A DNA stretch of 20,040 bases from a virus. A program made the position numbers and the translations under genes. The notes below the pieces were generated by a model. It had not been told where the DNA came from. It saw nothing but the letters and a program-made list of their open reading frames with translations, and did no database searches. The DNA lies in the IMG/VR virus record IMGVR_UViG_3300046000_012107, positions 1 to 20,040 of that record, one strand, 5' to 3'. Positions 7,750 to 15,231 of this stretch are shown here, one piece after another. The number at the start of each line of letters is the position of its first letter. Position 1 is the first letter of the stretch.

Positions 7750-8238
7750 ATGAATACAGGTACACAAGTTAATGTAAGTAGGGAGATTGATTCTACTTAC
7801 GGTTTTATATATAAAATAGATGATAATGGTGATGGTAATGGTTATCTCTATGAAAAAGATAATATTAAATATATATCTATTTTTGGAGATATGATAATTT
7901 CTTCATGGGAAAGAAAAGTAACAACACCAATAATTGAAGTAATACAATTAGCTAATGATAATACAACATTTATTAAATCATATCCATCAGGAGTATATAA
8001 ATCAGATAGAATTTTATGCGATGATTTTACTATTGTGAATATTAGTGGTGGAACTGTAACAGATTTAACTACATGTTATGTAGAGGAAAAAGATAATGAA
8101 GGTAATTCTTATGACCCTATTAAATATAGTACAACATTAAAAACTGGTTTTAAAACACAATATCAATTTTATTTAGATAATATTGGTAAACCTATCATAT
8201 TTAAAGGGATTTATGATGTAATTAAAAATAGAATTTAA
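7750..8238 (+). CDS. Hypothetical protein of the tail-fibre cassette
   Basis: A 162-residue soluble protein starting MNTGTQVNVSREIDSTYGF. It has alternating short beta-like stretches (KYISIFGDMIISSWERKV, then IIEVIQLANDN) and no membrane segment or signal peptide. The ATG follows an A-rich leader (AAAATAAAAATAAT) typical of neighbouring starts. It is followed 23 bp later by a terminator, so it is the last gene of the fibre transcript. By position a small virion component or fibre-associated factor (for example an assembly chaperone) is plausible, but I see no motif that shows this. Confidence 0.65.
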   Translation: MNTGTQVNVSREIDSTYGFIYKIDDNGDGNGYLYEKDNIKYISIFGDMIISSWERKVTTPIIEVIQLANDNTTFIKSYPSGVYKSDRILCDDFTIVNISGGTVTDLTTCYVEEKDNEGNSYDPIKYSTTLKTGFKTQYQFYLDNIGKPIIFKGIYDVIKNRI

Positions 8239-8261
8239 TTATTTATTATAATATTTTACAA

Positions 8262-8293
8262 AAAATAACCACTTAGAAATAGGTGGTTATTTT
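8262..8293 (+). terminator. Intrinsic terminator of the fibre transcript
   Basis: The arms AAAATAACCACTT (8262-8274) and AGGTGGTTATTTT (8281-8293) form a 13-bp stem with one G-U pair and a 6-nt loop, followed by CGTTTTA. It lies 23 bp after the stop at 8238. Confidence 0.85.
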
Positions 8294-8320
8294 CGTTTTA
8301 AAACTATTTAATTTTAAATT

Positions 8321-8737
8321 ATGAATTTTATGTCATTAGATAAAAAAGGTACGGATAATATAACTTGGTCACAAATTGATAAATATATATATTTAGGTAC
8401 AATATTAGTTGGTGTTTTTTTATATATATCCAGTATAAAAACAGATGTTGAAGTAATGAAAAATGATATAAATAATATGAAAGATATGATTAAGGAATTA
8501 CATAATCAACATATTAAAGAAAATGGACCAATTGGTAGTTTTTATGATGTAAATAATAATTTAAAGAAAAATTGTTTTATAAGTATAAATAACAACATTA
8601 ATAATAAAATGCCACCTATTAAAGATGATATTGATAATCCAATATCAAAATTTTTATGGGTAGACAATAGAAAAAAAATAATTGACGGAACAGATTATTA
8701 TGATTTTTTTAAAGACAAAAAACCGCTACAAACTTAA
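8321..8737 (+). CDS. Single-TM protein with short coiled coil (holin-like architecture)
   Basis: A 138-residue protein. A hydrophobic segment at about 22-39 (YIYLGTILVGVFLYISSI) is followed directly by a heptad-like charged helix at about 41-66 (VEVMKNDINNMKDMIKELHN) and a polar, Asn-rich tail with no further motif. A TM followed by a coiled coil at the end of a tail-fibre cassette resembles some small lysis-associated phage proteins (XhlA-type or holin accessory). No endolysin is adjacent and the tail is longer than usual, so this is only a suggestion. A second in-frame ATG lies three codons in. The gene sits after a strong terminator and I see no promoter in the 27 bp between them, so its transcription depends on read-through or an unrecognised promoter. 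Its TAA lies inside the loop of the next terminator. Confidence 0.65.
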   Translation: MNFMSLDKKGTDNITWSQIDKYIYLGTILVGVFLYISSIKTDVEVMKNDINNMKDMIKELHNQHIKENGPIGSFYDVNNNLKKNCFISINNNINNKMPPIKDDIDNPISKFLWVDNRKKIIDGTDYYDFFKDKKPLQT

Positions 8738-8751
8738 TTGCAACGGTTTTT
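8718..8751. terminator. Stem-loop between convergent genes
   Basis: AAAAACCG (8718-8725) pairs with CGGTTTTT (8744-8751) around an 18-nt loop that contains the TAA of the upstream plus-strand gene. The A- and T-runs are suitable for termination from both sides, as needed between the plus-strand gene ending at 8737 and the minus-strand helicase gene ending at 8773. Confidence 0.65.
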
Positions 8752-8772
8752 ATAATAATTATAACATTTTAT

Positions 8773-10272
8773 TTAATCTATTAAATTTATTTTATTAATA
8801 ATTTCTGTATTATTTTCAAATGAATTAATACTCTCTTGATTATTAATTTTTTTAATAGCGGAATCATCAATTTTAATATTATCTTCTTTAATTACCAAAT
8901 CTTCATTAAACTGAGCATGATGCGAATCATCAATTTTAATATCCAAAGTATCATTATTAAATAAAATATCTTCCCAAACCCAACCTGCTCTCGCAAAACG
9001 ACATTTATTAATAACAATATTAATTTGATTAGAATTTAATTGATTAATATCCCTACCTAATGAAATAACCATGTGTGCCTTTTTCAATCTTTCAACAGAA
9101 CCACCACAATGATTCATATCTAATAATCTAACATTATTGGCTTCTTTTTTAGCTTGTATTGCTGCATACATTGCAACATCAAGTTCTTCACATAAAGATT
9201 CAATTTTTTTAACAACCTGTTCCTGTCCAAACCATTTATCATTATTTCTATCATCAGGTTCTAAACAATCAATATAATCTAATACAATTAAATCAATTTT
9301 GCCACGTTTATCTTCTTCTTTTTTAATGAATTTCTTTAATTTTGTTGGTGTGGTATCATCAGATAATCTAACAATTTTAAGTTTACCAACAATAGGACTC
9401 TTCTTTAAATCTTCAATTCTACTTTTAGCTTTTTCCTTTTGTTTTGATAATTGTGAAGAAGGAATACCTAATACCTTTGCATAAATTTTTCTTCTAATAT
9501 CATTTTCTTTACCTTCTAATATAATATGTAATACATTTTTACCTGCCATATAATTATTAGCAGCAATCAATGATAACATAGTTGATTTACCAATACCTGG
9601 CGATGCAAGTATTAATGCAAACTCACCTCTATCAATACCACCATTAACTTTATTATCAATTTCTTTTATACCAGTTCCAATAGGTCTCCTAGAATCCTCA
9701 GATAATACCTCATCAATCGATTCAAAAATATCTTTACCATGTCTTTGTGGTTGACCAATATCAATAATAGCTTTATACCTTTCAGATAATGCAATAATAG
9801 TGGATTCATCAACAATACCCTTCTCCAATTTTTCAGTAGATTCTTTATTTGCTTTTAAAAATTCTTGCTGTTTAACGAATGTTAAAGCTTGTTCTTTAAT
9901 AAATTTTCTATCTTCATTAATTTCACCTGACTTATACTTAATACCAAGATTTCTAATACTAACTAATCTAGCTTCAATCTCTTTTTTCTCAATATCATTT
10001 GATACCTCTGTCTCTGTTACCGTATAAATATTATCAATATTTGGTATGTTATTGTATTTCTTATAATAATCCTTTATTAAAACCATTATTCTTCTCATAT
10101 CCATTGTTTCAAAATATGATGGTTCTAAATATCTTATAATCTCTTCAAAGAAGATATTTTTTGTGTTCTCATTAATATTATTAGGTAATAATAATTCATA
10201 AACTAATTTAGTTTGATAGTTTAATCCTAATTTACCCATGTGTTGCTTTACTACTTCATTCTCGATAGACAT
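8773..10272 (-). CDS. DnaB-like replicative helicase (T4 gp41-type)
   Basis: A 499-residue hexameric-type (SF4) 5'-3' helicase that would unwind the fork and host primase. The RecA-like core begins near residue 197 (PIGTGIKEIDNKVNGGI) and shows Walker A SPGIGKST (224-231, K229), the H1a catalytic glutamate in LEGKEND (E253), Walker B LIVLDYID (D332), the sensor glutamine in AAIQAKK (Q373) and an arginine-rich strand KCRFARAG (about 423-430) suitable for the arginine finger. The NTD (about 1-150) is helical and shorter on motifs, as in gp41. The C-terminal 50 residues are acidic and Asn-rich. The gene closes the replication block and converges on the fibre cassette. A terminator lies upstream (10316-10348) with no clear promoter after it, so expression may rely on read-through. 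I read T4-type rather than bacterial DnaB from the gene company. Confidence 0.9.
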   Translation of the reverse strand: MSIENEVVKQHMGKLGLNYQTKLVYELLLPNNINENTKNIFFEEIIRYLEPSYFETMDMRRIMVLIKDYYKKYNNIPNIDNIYTVTETEVSNDIEKKEIEARLVSIRNLGIKYKSGEINEDRKFIKEQALTFVKQQEFLKANKESTEKLEKGIVDESTIIALSERYKAIIDIGQPQRHGKDIFESIDEVLSEDSRRPIGTGIKEIDNKVNGGIDRGEFALILASPGIGKSTMLSLIAANNYMAGKNVLHIILEGKENDIRRKIYAKVLGIPSSQLSKQKEKAKSRIEDLKKSPIVGKLKIVRLSDDTTPTKLKKFIKKEEDKRGKIDLIVLDYIDCLEPDDRNNDKWFGQEQVVKKIESLCEELDVAMYAAIQAKKEANNVRLLDMNHCGGSVERLKKAHMVISLGRDINQLNSNQINIVINKCRFARAGWVWEDILFNNDTLDIKIDDSHHAQFNEDLVIKEDNIKIDDSAIKKINNQESINSFENNTEIINKINLID

Positions 10273-10315
10273 GTTTTATTTTTTTATTTTAGGTTGAATT
10301 TTTAACTTTTAATTA

Positions 10316-10348
10316 AAATCTTGGATATAACTATTATACCCAAGATTT
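10316..10348 (-). terminator. Intrinsic terminator between the 204-residue gene and the helicase gene
   Basis: On the minus strand AAATCTTGG (10348-10340) pairs with CCAAGATTT (10324-10316) around a 15-nt AT loop, followed by TAATTAAAAG. It lies 12 bp after the stop of the upstream gene. There is no TAnnTTTG box in the 43 bp to the helicase ATG. Confidence 0.75.
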
Positions 10349-10359
10349 ATTTGTTATTA

Positions 10360-10974
10360 TTATATAATAGGCTCTACTAACATTTTTTCCTTTTGTTCAG
10401 CATTAAATTGTCTAATTGTGTCAATATCAAAACCATGACGATTTCTAATACTATATTCACCCCACATAAAATCAGAATCTTTTTGTTTTATGTGTAATTC
10501 AATATATTTTACAATATCATTAAAATAATTAGTTAATTCTGCCGAAAATCTAGCATTAGGATTATAATTCTTAACACAAAAATTTCTTTCAATAACATAA
10601 TTACCATTATAATATAGAATATATTTAAAATTCTCATTATTATTTAAATAATAACCATTAGTATTATTTAACGCTTCTTGTTCAGAACTTAAAGGTGTTC
10701 TAACACTCTTATCATGCTCTTTACTTAAACCAAAGAATTTAACATCTTCTTTATAGGTTTTTAAATATTTATCAATATTTAAATTACTATCATTAGTAGA
10801 AAGGATGTCTCTAAGACCTTTTATGATGTCATTAGCAACATCTTTTAAATTTAAATTCCTAGACTTTACATTATAAACATCAGCCCTAAAAACCCTCTCT
10901 AATATGGGGCTATCATTTAAGTATAAACCAAACTTATATTGGTCTTTTACAAAAGAATTAATTTGTTCACTCAT
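10360..10974 (-). CDS. Unknown protein of the replication block (204 residues)
   Basis: A soluble 204-residue protein starting MSEQINSFVKDQYKFGLYL. It has no recognisable nucleotide-binding, zinc or HTH motif; notable stretches are an NTNGYYLNNNENFKYILYYN beta region (about 104-123) and a helical segment ELTNYFNDIVKYIELHIKQ. In T4-type genomes the neighbourhood of rnh and the helicase often holds loader or late-transcription accessory genes (gp59, gp33). The length is near that of gp59 (about 217), but I see no specific resemblance and do not assign it. It has its own promoter-like element (11012-11047), shared only with the sigma-factor gene, and is followed by its own terminator, so it seems to be a single-gene unit. 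Confidence 0.7.
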   Translation of the reverse strand: MSEQINSFVKDQYKFGLYLNDSPILERVFRADVYNVKSRNLNLKDVANDIIKGLRDILSTNDSNLNIDKYLKTYKEDVKFFGLSKEHDKSVRTPLSSEQEALNNTNGYYLNNNENFKYILYYNGNYVIERNFCVKNYNPNARFSAELTNYFNDIVKYIELHIKQKDSDFMWGEYSIRNRHGFDIDTIRQFNAEQKEKMLVEPII

Positions 10975-11011
10975 TTGTTTTTTAAAATTTTAAGTTATTA
11001 ATAATTATTTA

Positions 11012-11047
11012 CAATTATAATTAAAATATCTGAATAATCCTATTATT
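11012..11047 (-). promoter_or_regulatory. Middle-type promoter candidate (copy 1)
   Basis: The minus strand carries the dyad AATAATAGGATTATT (11047-11033), a 13-bp spacer and TATAATTG (11019-11012), one mismatch from TAnnTTTG. Over 36 bp it matches the element at 17223-17258 at 32 positions with identical spacing. The dyad occupies the -33 position and no TTG is present there. The predicted start, near 11005, leaves about 30 nt of leader to the ATG at 10974. The dyad overlaps the last bases of the exonuclease stop codon (11049-11047). Confidence 0.6.
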
Positions 11048-12111
11048 TATTTATTATTTTTAAGATATTCTTTTTCTTTTAATATCACTGGATAAAATGG
11101 TAAACAAAAATCATTTATACTACCATTCCAAACTTTCATGAAACCATCTTCTTTCATTAACATTAATAAATTCTTACTACCTCTATTAGTATCATCTAAT
11201 TCTATTGTAGCAATATTCTCTACTTCATATTTCGCTTCCTTAGTAAGCATAGGCTCTTTAAGATTAATTATCTCATAATTTATACTATAAAAATCTCTAC
11301 CCAATACTTTACCATCAATACCTCTACCATCTATAATAGCATCAAGAACTAATAAAGGTTTAAGTTTTTTATTTAAACTTCTTTCCTCTTTGATTAACTT
11401 AGCATTTTCAATAACTTCATCGATAAACATTTCTTCATTAATCGCCTTTGGAAATAATTTTAAAAACGTCTTTTCCTGCAATCCATCTATATTAAAAATA
11501 TTATCTGAAATATCACCACAAAAAGTTTTAATCAAAGCAATATTTTTATAATGATGATTGAAATGAAGAAAATAATTATCTTTTGTTATAACTATTTTTT
11601 TATTTGCTAAATACAACTTAACTGTATCATATTGTATTAACTGACATAAATCCCTATCATTAGTAAAAATAGTAATATTTTCAGTTGTATGATATAACTT
11701 ACAATAATACGCAATTAAATCATCAGCTTCAATAAATTCAACACTCAATTGACGAATAAATAATTCTTCTAAATATTGTTGGATTCTTACCTTAGTCTTT
11801 AAAAGAGATTCTTTTGATTCTTGCTCTCTCTTCATTTCAGCCTCAGATAAATTAATTTTATTATACCAAGATTTGTTTTTTCTGTTAGCCTTATAGTTTT
11901 TACAAATGTTATGTCTTTGTTTTCCACCGTTCTCACCATCCCAACATACTAATATTTTATTAATTTTTAATTCCTTAGTAAGTGTTCTTAGTGTAAGAAA
12001 AAAATTAAATAACCCACTAATATTACCAAATTCATGTGTGTAATAATTTGATTTAACCAAAAATGAACGCTTTAATAAGTAATGTCCATCAACTAATAAT
12101 GTATTGTTCAT
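11047..12111 (-). CDS. rnh: 5'-3' exonuclease, T4 RNase H-like (FEN/PIN fold)
   Basis: A 354-residue flap-endonuclease-family nuclease that would remove RNA primers and flaps on the lagging strand. Acidic metal ligands appear in the family order: D8 in LLVDGHYLLKRSF, D58 in VCWDGE followed by the basic R66-HNICKNYKANR segment, E128/D130/D131 in FIEADDLIAYY, D152/D154 in FTNDRDLCQL, and D200/D203 in FCGDISDNIFNIDG leading into the helix-hairpin-helix-like region. The length is slightly above T4 RNase H (305 residues), the excess being C-terminal. The ATG lies 3 bp after the stop of the preceding tiny membrane gene, so it is co-translated from the same operon. An alternative reading as the N-terminal domain of a Pol I-type exonuclease is less likely because of the T4-type neighbours. 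Confidence 0.85.
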   Translation of the reverse strand: MNNTLLVDGHYLLKRSFLVKSNYYTHEFGNISGLFNFFLTLRTLTKELKINKILVCWDGENGGKQRHNICKNYKANRKNKSWYNKINLSEAEMKREQESKESLLKTKVRIQQYLEELFIRQLSVEFIEADDLIAYYCKLYHTTENITIFTNDRDLCQLIQYDTVKLYLANKKIVITKDNYFLHFNHHYKNIALIKTFCGDISDNIFNIDGLQEKTFLKLFPKAINEEMFIDEVIENAKLIKEERSLNKKLKPLLVLDAIIDGRGIDGKVLGRDFYSINYEIINLKEPMLTKEAKYEVENIATIELDDTNRGSKNLLMLMKEDGFMKVWNGSINDFCLPFYPVILKEKEYLKNNK

Positions 12112-12114
12112 TTA

Positions 12115-12261
12115 TTAATGCGTTAAATATAATAATACTGCTAATATATTCAGTGCAGCTAGAAATAAATCCCAATTATCCTTTGTTTTGTAATACAACC
12201 CCGTATAATATAATCCAAAAATTATAGTATATAATAATAGTACTATTCTAATTATTTCCAT
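12115..12261 (-). CDS. Tiny two-TM membrane protein (48 residues)
   Basis: An ATG at 12261 opens MEIIRIVLLLYTIIFGLYY and continues to a TAA at 12115. Residues about 3-23 and 30-46 are hydrophobic, separated by a polar loop YYKTKDNW, which gives a hairpin membrane protein. The start overlaps the last ten bases of the zinc-ribbon gene in another frame, and the stop is 3 bp before the exonuclease ATG, so it fills the gap exactly. No family is recognised. Confidence 0.65.
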   Translation of the reverse strand: MEIIRIVLLLYTIIFGLYYTGLYYKTKDNWDLFLAALNILAVLLYLTH

Positions 12262-12389
12262 TTTAAATGTTTTTTAAGTAAATTTTTTAAATTATTTAAA
12301 CTTTTTGTTATTCTTAAATCAATATCTGCACAACTAAAACAATAACCTAATCTTGGATTAATTATATTTCCACAAGATTTACATTTCAT
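12252..12389 (-). CDS. Tiny zinc-ribbon protein (45 residues)
   Basis: The start at 12389 overlaps the previous gene's stop (ATGA). The protein begins MKCKSCGNIINPRLGYCFSC with C3, C6, C17 and C20 spaced as CxxC-x10-CxxC, a zinc ribbon of rubredoxin-like knuckle form, followed by a basic helix (about 28-45, LNNLKNLLKKHLKWK). A Zn-bound nucleic-acid or protein adaptor is likely. The preserved cysteines and the coupled overlaps on both sides support that it is translated. Confidence 0.7.
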   Translation of the reverse strand: MKCKSCGNIINPRLGYCFSCADIDLRITKSLNNLKNLLKKHLKWK

Positions 12390-12583
12390 GATTTATAATT
12401 TTTATTGAAATATTTGTTGTAAATAACTACACCTAATATAAGTGTTATTATTAATCCTACTAACAAATATACAGGAAGAAATACATAAAACCAAGAGAAA
12501 TATGTATTTATTATAAGTTTATAGTAAATTAATATAAGTGTTAACTGTCCTATAAGGAATGGTATGTAAAATTGAAGTTTCAT
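12386..12583 (-). CDS. Small two-TM membrane protein (65 residues)
   Basis: A 65-residue protein with two long hydrophobic segments at about 5-27 and 31-55, and a basic tail (NKYFNKNYKS) that should stay in the cytoplasm. The ATG overlaps the TGA of the putative endonuclease gene (ATGA), and its own TGA overlaps the next ATG in the same way, so three genes in a row are translationally coupled. The TGA stops of these overlaps contrast with TAA elsewhere. Function unknown. Confidence 0.65.
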   Translation of the reverse strand: MKLQFYIPFLIGQLTLILIYYKLIINTYFSWFYVFLPVYLLVGLIITLILGVVIYNKYFNKNYKS

Positions 12584-13908
12584 AAAGGTGTGTTGTTTAG
12601 TAAATATTCTTCTAAGGTTTTTATTATATTTTTATCTGTATAAGGTATTCTTAATAAATTAATATCATTATCTTTACAGTATTTATTTTTAATTTCATCA
12701 CGAATTTGCGTTTCAATAAAAGATTTTTCACCACCAAACCATTCTATTGGTTTAAAATGTTGTTCTCCATCGTATTCTATGCATAAATTATATTCAGGTA
12801 GGTAAAAATCAAAAGTTAATACTTTTTTATATTTGCAATTACTGAATTTATGTTGTGGTATATATTTTATATTCTTATCATTTAGTAATTTACTTATCTT
12901 TCTTTCGCCTAGGGATTCATTACAATATGGGCAACCACATTGACTAGATATGTGGTGTGATAATTTTTGTTTAAAACTTTTTTTACAACTATTACAATAA
13001 ATATCAATTTTATCTTTATTTGAATTAAAAATTACATTATCATAATTAAATTTATTTTTACTGTGAACTTTTTTTGCTTTTATTAAAAAATCTTCTAAAC
13101 TCATTTTTAATGAATTTGATGTTTTTTCTGTACCGCATTTAGGACATCCTGTGGCATTTTTACCAATTAAATAACTAGAAATTGTTTCAAAATCACCATG
13201 TTTATTACAGGTAACAATAACATTTGTTTTTGAATTTATATATTTAACCTTATCGTATTTATATTTATCACCGTGAGTGTTAATTAATTCTTTAATAAAG
13301 CATTCATTACTTTTATTTGTTTTATCACTTAAACACTGTTCACAATTTGTTGAACCATTTATATGATGTTTAGGTTTTTGATAAAAAAAAGTATTGTGTT
13401 TATTACACTGAATTTCAACAGCAGTATTGCAATTAATATATTTTATATTATTATAATTGTATTTATTTAAATGTATTTCTTTTGATTTATTAATAAATAA
13501 ATTTTTATATTCATCATTTTTACAATCTTTACAAGATGTTTTGTCTAATAATTGTGATGCTTTTATATTATAATACCCATGTTTTTTACAACCAATAATT
13601 ACATCTTTATTTATATTATTATATATTACTTTATCATATAAAAAATTATCACCATATATATTTTTTATTTTATTAATAAATTCTTCGTTAGTAAAACTTC
13701 TTTGTTGTGAATTATATTCTTTCGCACATAATGAACATCCATGTTTTGAATAAATAAAATTACTTATTTTATTATCAAAATCACCATGAATATTGCAAGT
13801 TATTGTTATAATATCATTATAATTTTTAAATGATAAAACTTTGTCAAAATTAAATTTATCACCAAAAATTTTAAAAGATTTATTTTTTAAAATTTCTATA
13901 TTATTCAT
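12580..13908 (-). CDS. Putative homing endonuclease: zinc-knuckle repeats plus PD-(D/E)XK nuclease
   Basis: A 442-residue protein. Five tandem units of about 60-70 residues fill residues 1-333. Each has the form F/I..K...IHGDKY.Y..V.Y....., then V.I.C.KHG.F......H/L, then a C-x2-C pair (CSLC, CKDC, CEQC, CPKC, CPYC). This is the DUF723-like repeat found in phage and giant-virus nucleases. The C-terminal about 109 residues form a Vsr/EDxHD-like nuclease with E335 (GERKI), D367 in TFDFYLPEYN, E378 and D380 in CIEYDGEQH (384), and a terminal LLRIPY strand. Free-standing nucleases of this kind act as homing endonucleases in T4-like phages, and its position between uvsX and rnh fits an inserted mobile gene. 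The gene begins right after the uvsX terminator with no visible promoter. Specificity and activity are not shown by the sequence. Confidence 0.75.
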   Translation of the reverse strand: MNNIEILKNKSFKIFGDKFNFDKVLSFKNYNDIITITCNIHGDFDNKISNFIYSKHGCSLCAKEYNSQQRSFTNEEFINKIKNIYGDNFLYDKVIYNNINKDVIIGCKKHGYYNIKASQLLDKTSCKDCKNDEYKNLFINKSKEIHLNKYNYNNIKYINCNTAVEIQCNKHNTFFYQKPKHHINGSTNCEQCLSDKTNKSNECFIKELINTHGDKYKYDKVKYINSKTNVIVTCNKHGDFETISSYLIGKNATGCPKCGTEKTSNSLKMSLEDFLIKAKKVHSKNKFNYDNVIFNSNKDKIDIYCNSCKKSFKQKLSHHISSQCGCPYCNESLGERKISKLLNDKNIKYIPQHKFSNCKYKKVLTFDFYLPEYNLCIEYDGEQHFKPIEWFGGEKSFIETQIRDEIKNKYCKDNDINLLRIPYTDKNIIKTLEEYLLNNTPL

Positions 13909-13922
13909 ATATATTATATTTT

Positions 13923-13948
13923 AAATACCCCCAATTAAGGGGGTATTT
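13923..13948 (-). terminator. Intrinsic terminator of uvsX
   Basis: AAATACCCCC (13923-13932) and GGGGGTATTT (13939-13948) form a perfect 10-bp stem with loop AATTAA, 3 bp after the uvsX stop, followed on the minus strand by AAAATATAA. It is the most GC-rich stem in the window and separates uvsX from the putative homing endonuclease. Confidence 0.85.
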
Positions 13949-13951
13949 TAT

Positions 13952-15097
13952 TTAATCTACATCTTCATCTTTTGTAACAATTTCAGTTGTTTTTATTTCA
14001 ACATCAGCATCTTCTGGAATACCTAATTTAGATAATAAAAATAATTTATTTTCTTTTTTGTATTCCTCAACACCATCAACAGAAATAAATTTGTGCATTG
14101 TACTAATAATTTTATTCTCAGTACTAACCCCAGTAATATGATTTTTAATACATTTAGCTTTTACTTCAATACCATATTGATAACTATATTTTACACCTTT
14201 ATATGTACATTCAGCATAAAGTTTTCTTGTACCATGTGTTAATTGACCACCAAGTAAATAAATTGCCCTGGCACTATAAAAAAATGTTTCACCACCTTTC
14301 ATCTTAATAGAACTTCCATTCATGTTATCTAGCCATATCTTATTGACCGCCAGCACTGTATTGGTATATTGTCTATTCATTTTTCTAGAAGCAGGTATTC
14401 TATAATTTAATAATGATTGAAATTGTGTTGCATATGCACCAGCAGCAAATTGATTATTTCTAGAACCTAATGCACTTTTTTCATCTGCAAGAACACCGAT
14501 AGAATCTAATGTAATTAATAATGAGTAATCTAAATTACCATCTTCTTGTTCATCAAGAAGATGATTAATGCAAGCTGCTAAACCTTCAATTGTTGGTTCT
14601 TTTAACTTATTATTACGTTTTTTATCGTAATTATCTAATATATATTGTGAATTTATATATAAAAAGAAACCATCATAACCATTAATTTCACCAGTTTCTT
14701 CATCACAAACCTCTTCAAATTCCATACCCATTAATTTTGCACGTTCAAATGAAAAATTATTTTCAAGGTCAATAATTACTGGTAGTATACCTTTTTTTTG
14801 TGAGCCAACAATTGCTTCCATTACTAATGTAGATTTTCCAACACTTGAAAACCCTGCTACAATAGAAACATAACCGATAGCTATACCTAATCCTGTTGCT
14901 TCTTCAAATGCTGGTGAAACCCTAATATAATCTAATGTTTTATCTTTAACTTCATCATTTAAATTATTTTTTTGTTTAAAATCATTTAAACTAAACGACT
15001 TTTTTTCCATAGGTTTTTTCCTTGTTGGAATATTCTTATCTTCAATAGTATTTTCAACATTACTATCTACTATATTTTTATCTACTGGTTTTTTCAT
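13952..15097 (-). CDS. uvsX: UvsX/RecA-like recombinase
   Basis: A 381-residue strand-exchange ATPase for recombination-dependent replication and repair, acting on SSB-coated ssDNA. The N-terminal about 55 residues are charged and low-complexity (KKPVDKNIVDSNVENTIEDK). The RecA core has Walker A AGFSSVGKST (81-90, K88), the catalytic glutamate in IIDLENNF (E112), Walker B LLITLDSIG (D198), and a polar L2-like segment around 246-271 with NTVLAVNKIW, then KMKGGETFFYSA. The C-terminus is acidic (TKDEDVD), common in RecA-type proteins. The gene lies directly downstream of ssb, as the two act together. The leader carries a hairpin and a perfect dyad but no promoter I can see, so it is likely read from the ssb promoter. 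Confidence 0.9.
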   Translation of the reverse strand: MKKPVDKNIVDSNVENTIEDKNIPTRKKPMEKKSFSLNDFKQKNNLNDEVKDKTLDYIRVSPAFEEATGLGIAIGYVSIVAGFSSVGKSTLVMEAIVGSQKKGILPVIIDLENNFSFERAKLMGMEFEEVCDEETGEINGYDGFFLYINSQYILDNYDKKRNNKLKEPTIEGLAACINHLLDEQEDGNLDYSLLITLDSIGVLADEKSALGSRNNQFAAGAYATQFQSLLNYRIPASRKMNRQYTNTVLAVNKIWLDNMNGSSIKMKGGETFFYSARAIYLLGGQLTHGTRKLYAECTYKGVKYSYQYGIEVKAKCIKNHITGVSTENKIISTMHKFISVDGVEEYKKENKLFLLSKLGIPEDADVEIKTTEIVTKDEDVD

Positions 15098-15125
15098 TAT
15101 ATTATTATTTATATCATTAATTAGT

Positions 15126-15149
15126 TATTCCATATTCCGATATGGAATA
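15126..15149. repeat. Perfect 10-bp dyad in the uvsX leader
   Basis: TATTCCATAT (15126-15135) and ATATGGAATA (15140-15149) are exact complements around a 4-nt loop (TCCG on plus, CGGA on minus). It lies 28 bp before the uvsX ATG, close enough for an operator or an RNA element that controls uvsX translation. There is no T-run after it, so it is not a terminator. Confidence 0.7.
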
Positions 15150-15168
15150 TGTTATTCTTTAAAATATA

Positions 15169-15216
15169 AAGTCACCAAAACAATTAATCTTACGGGATTA
15201 AAAGTTAAGGTGACTT
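15169..15216 (-). terminator. Stem-loop after ssb (probable terminator or attenuator)
   Basis: An outer stem AAGTCACC (15169-15176)/GGTGACTT (15209-15216) encloses an inner stem TTAATC (15184-15189)/GATTAA (15196-15201). It lies 15 bp after the ssb stop, and the minus strand continues TATATTTTAAAG. As the only clear promoter for uvsX lies before ssb, it may be leaky. Confidence 0.6.
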
Positions 15217-15231
15217 ATATAGGGGTTTTAT

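Noticed and set aside
7564-7767. Minus-strand 67-codon frame over the fibre 3' end
   Set aside because: It overlaps the fibre's last codons and the mini-ORF on the opposite strand, has no leader signal or recognisable motif, and is best read as a shadow of coding sequence.
9299-10027. Plus-strand frames of 61 and 75 codons inside the helicase gene
   Set aside because: They lie wholly antisense to conserved helicase sequence and have composition expected of a complement strand.
12430-12470. TAGGATTA-like sequence resembling the middle-promoter dyad within the 65-residue membrane gene
   Set aside because: Only the central eight bases match, the dyad arms and the -7 box are missing, and it is inside coding sequence.
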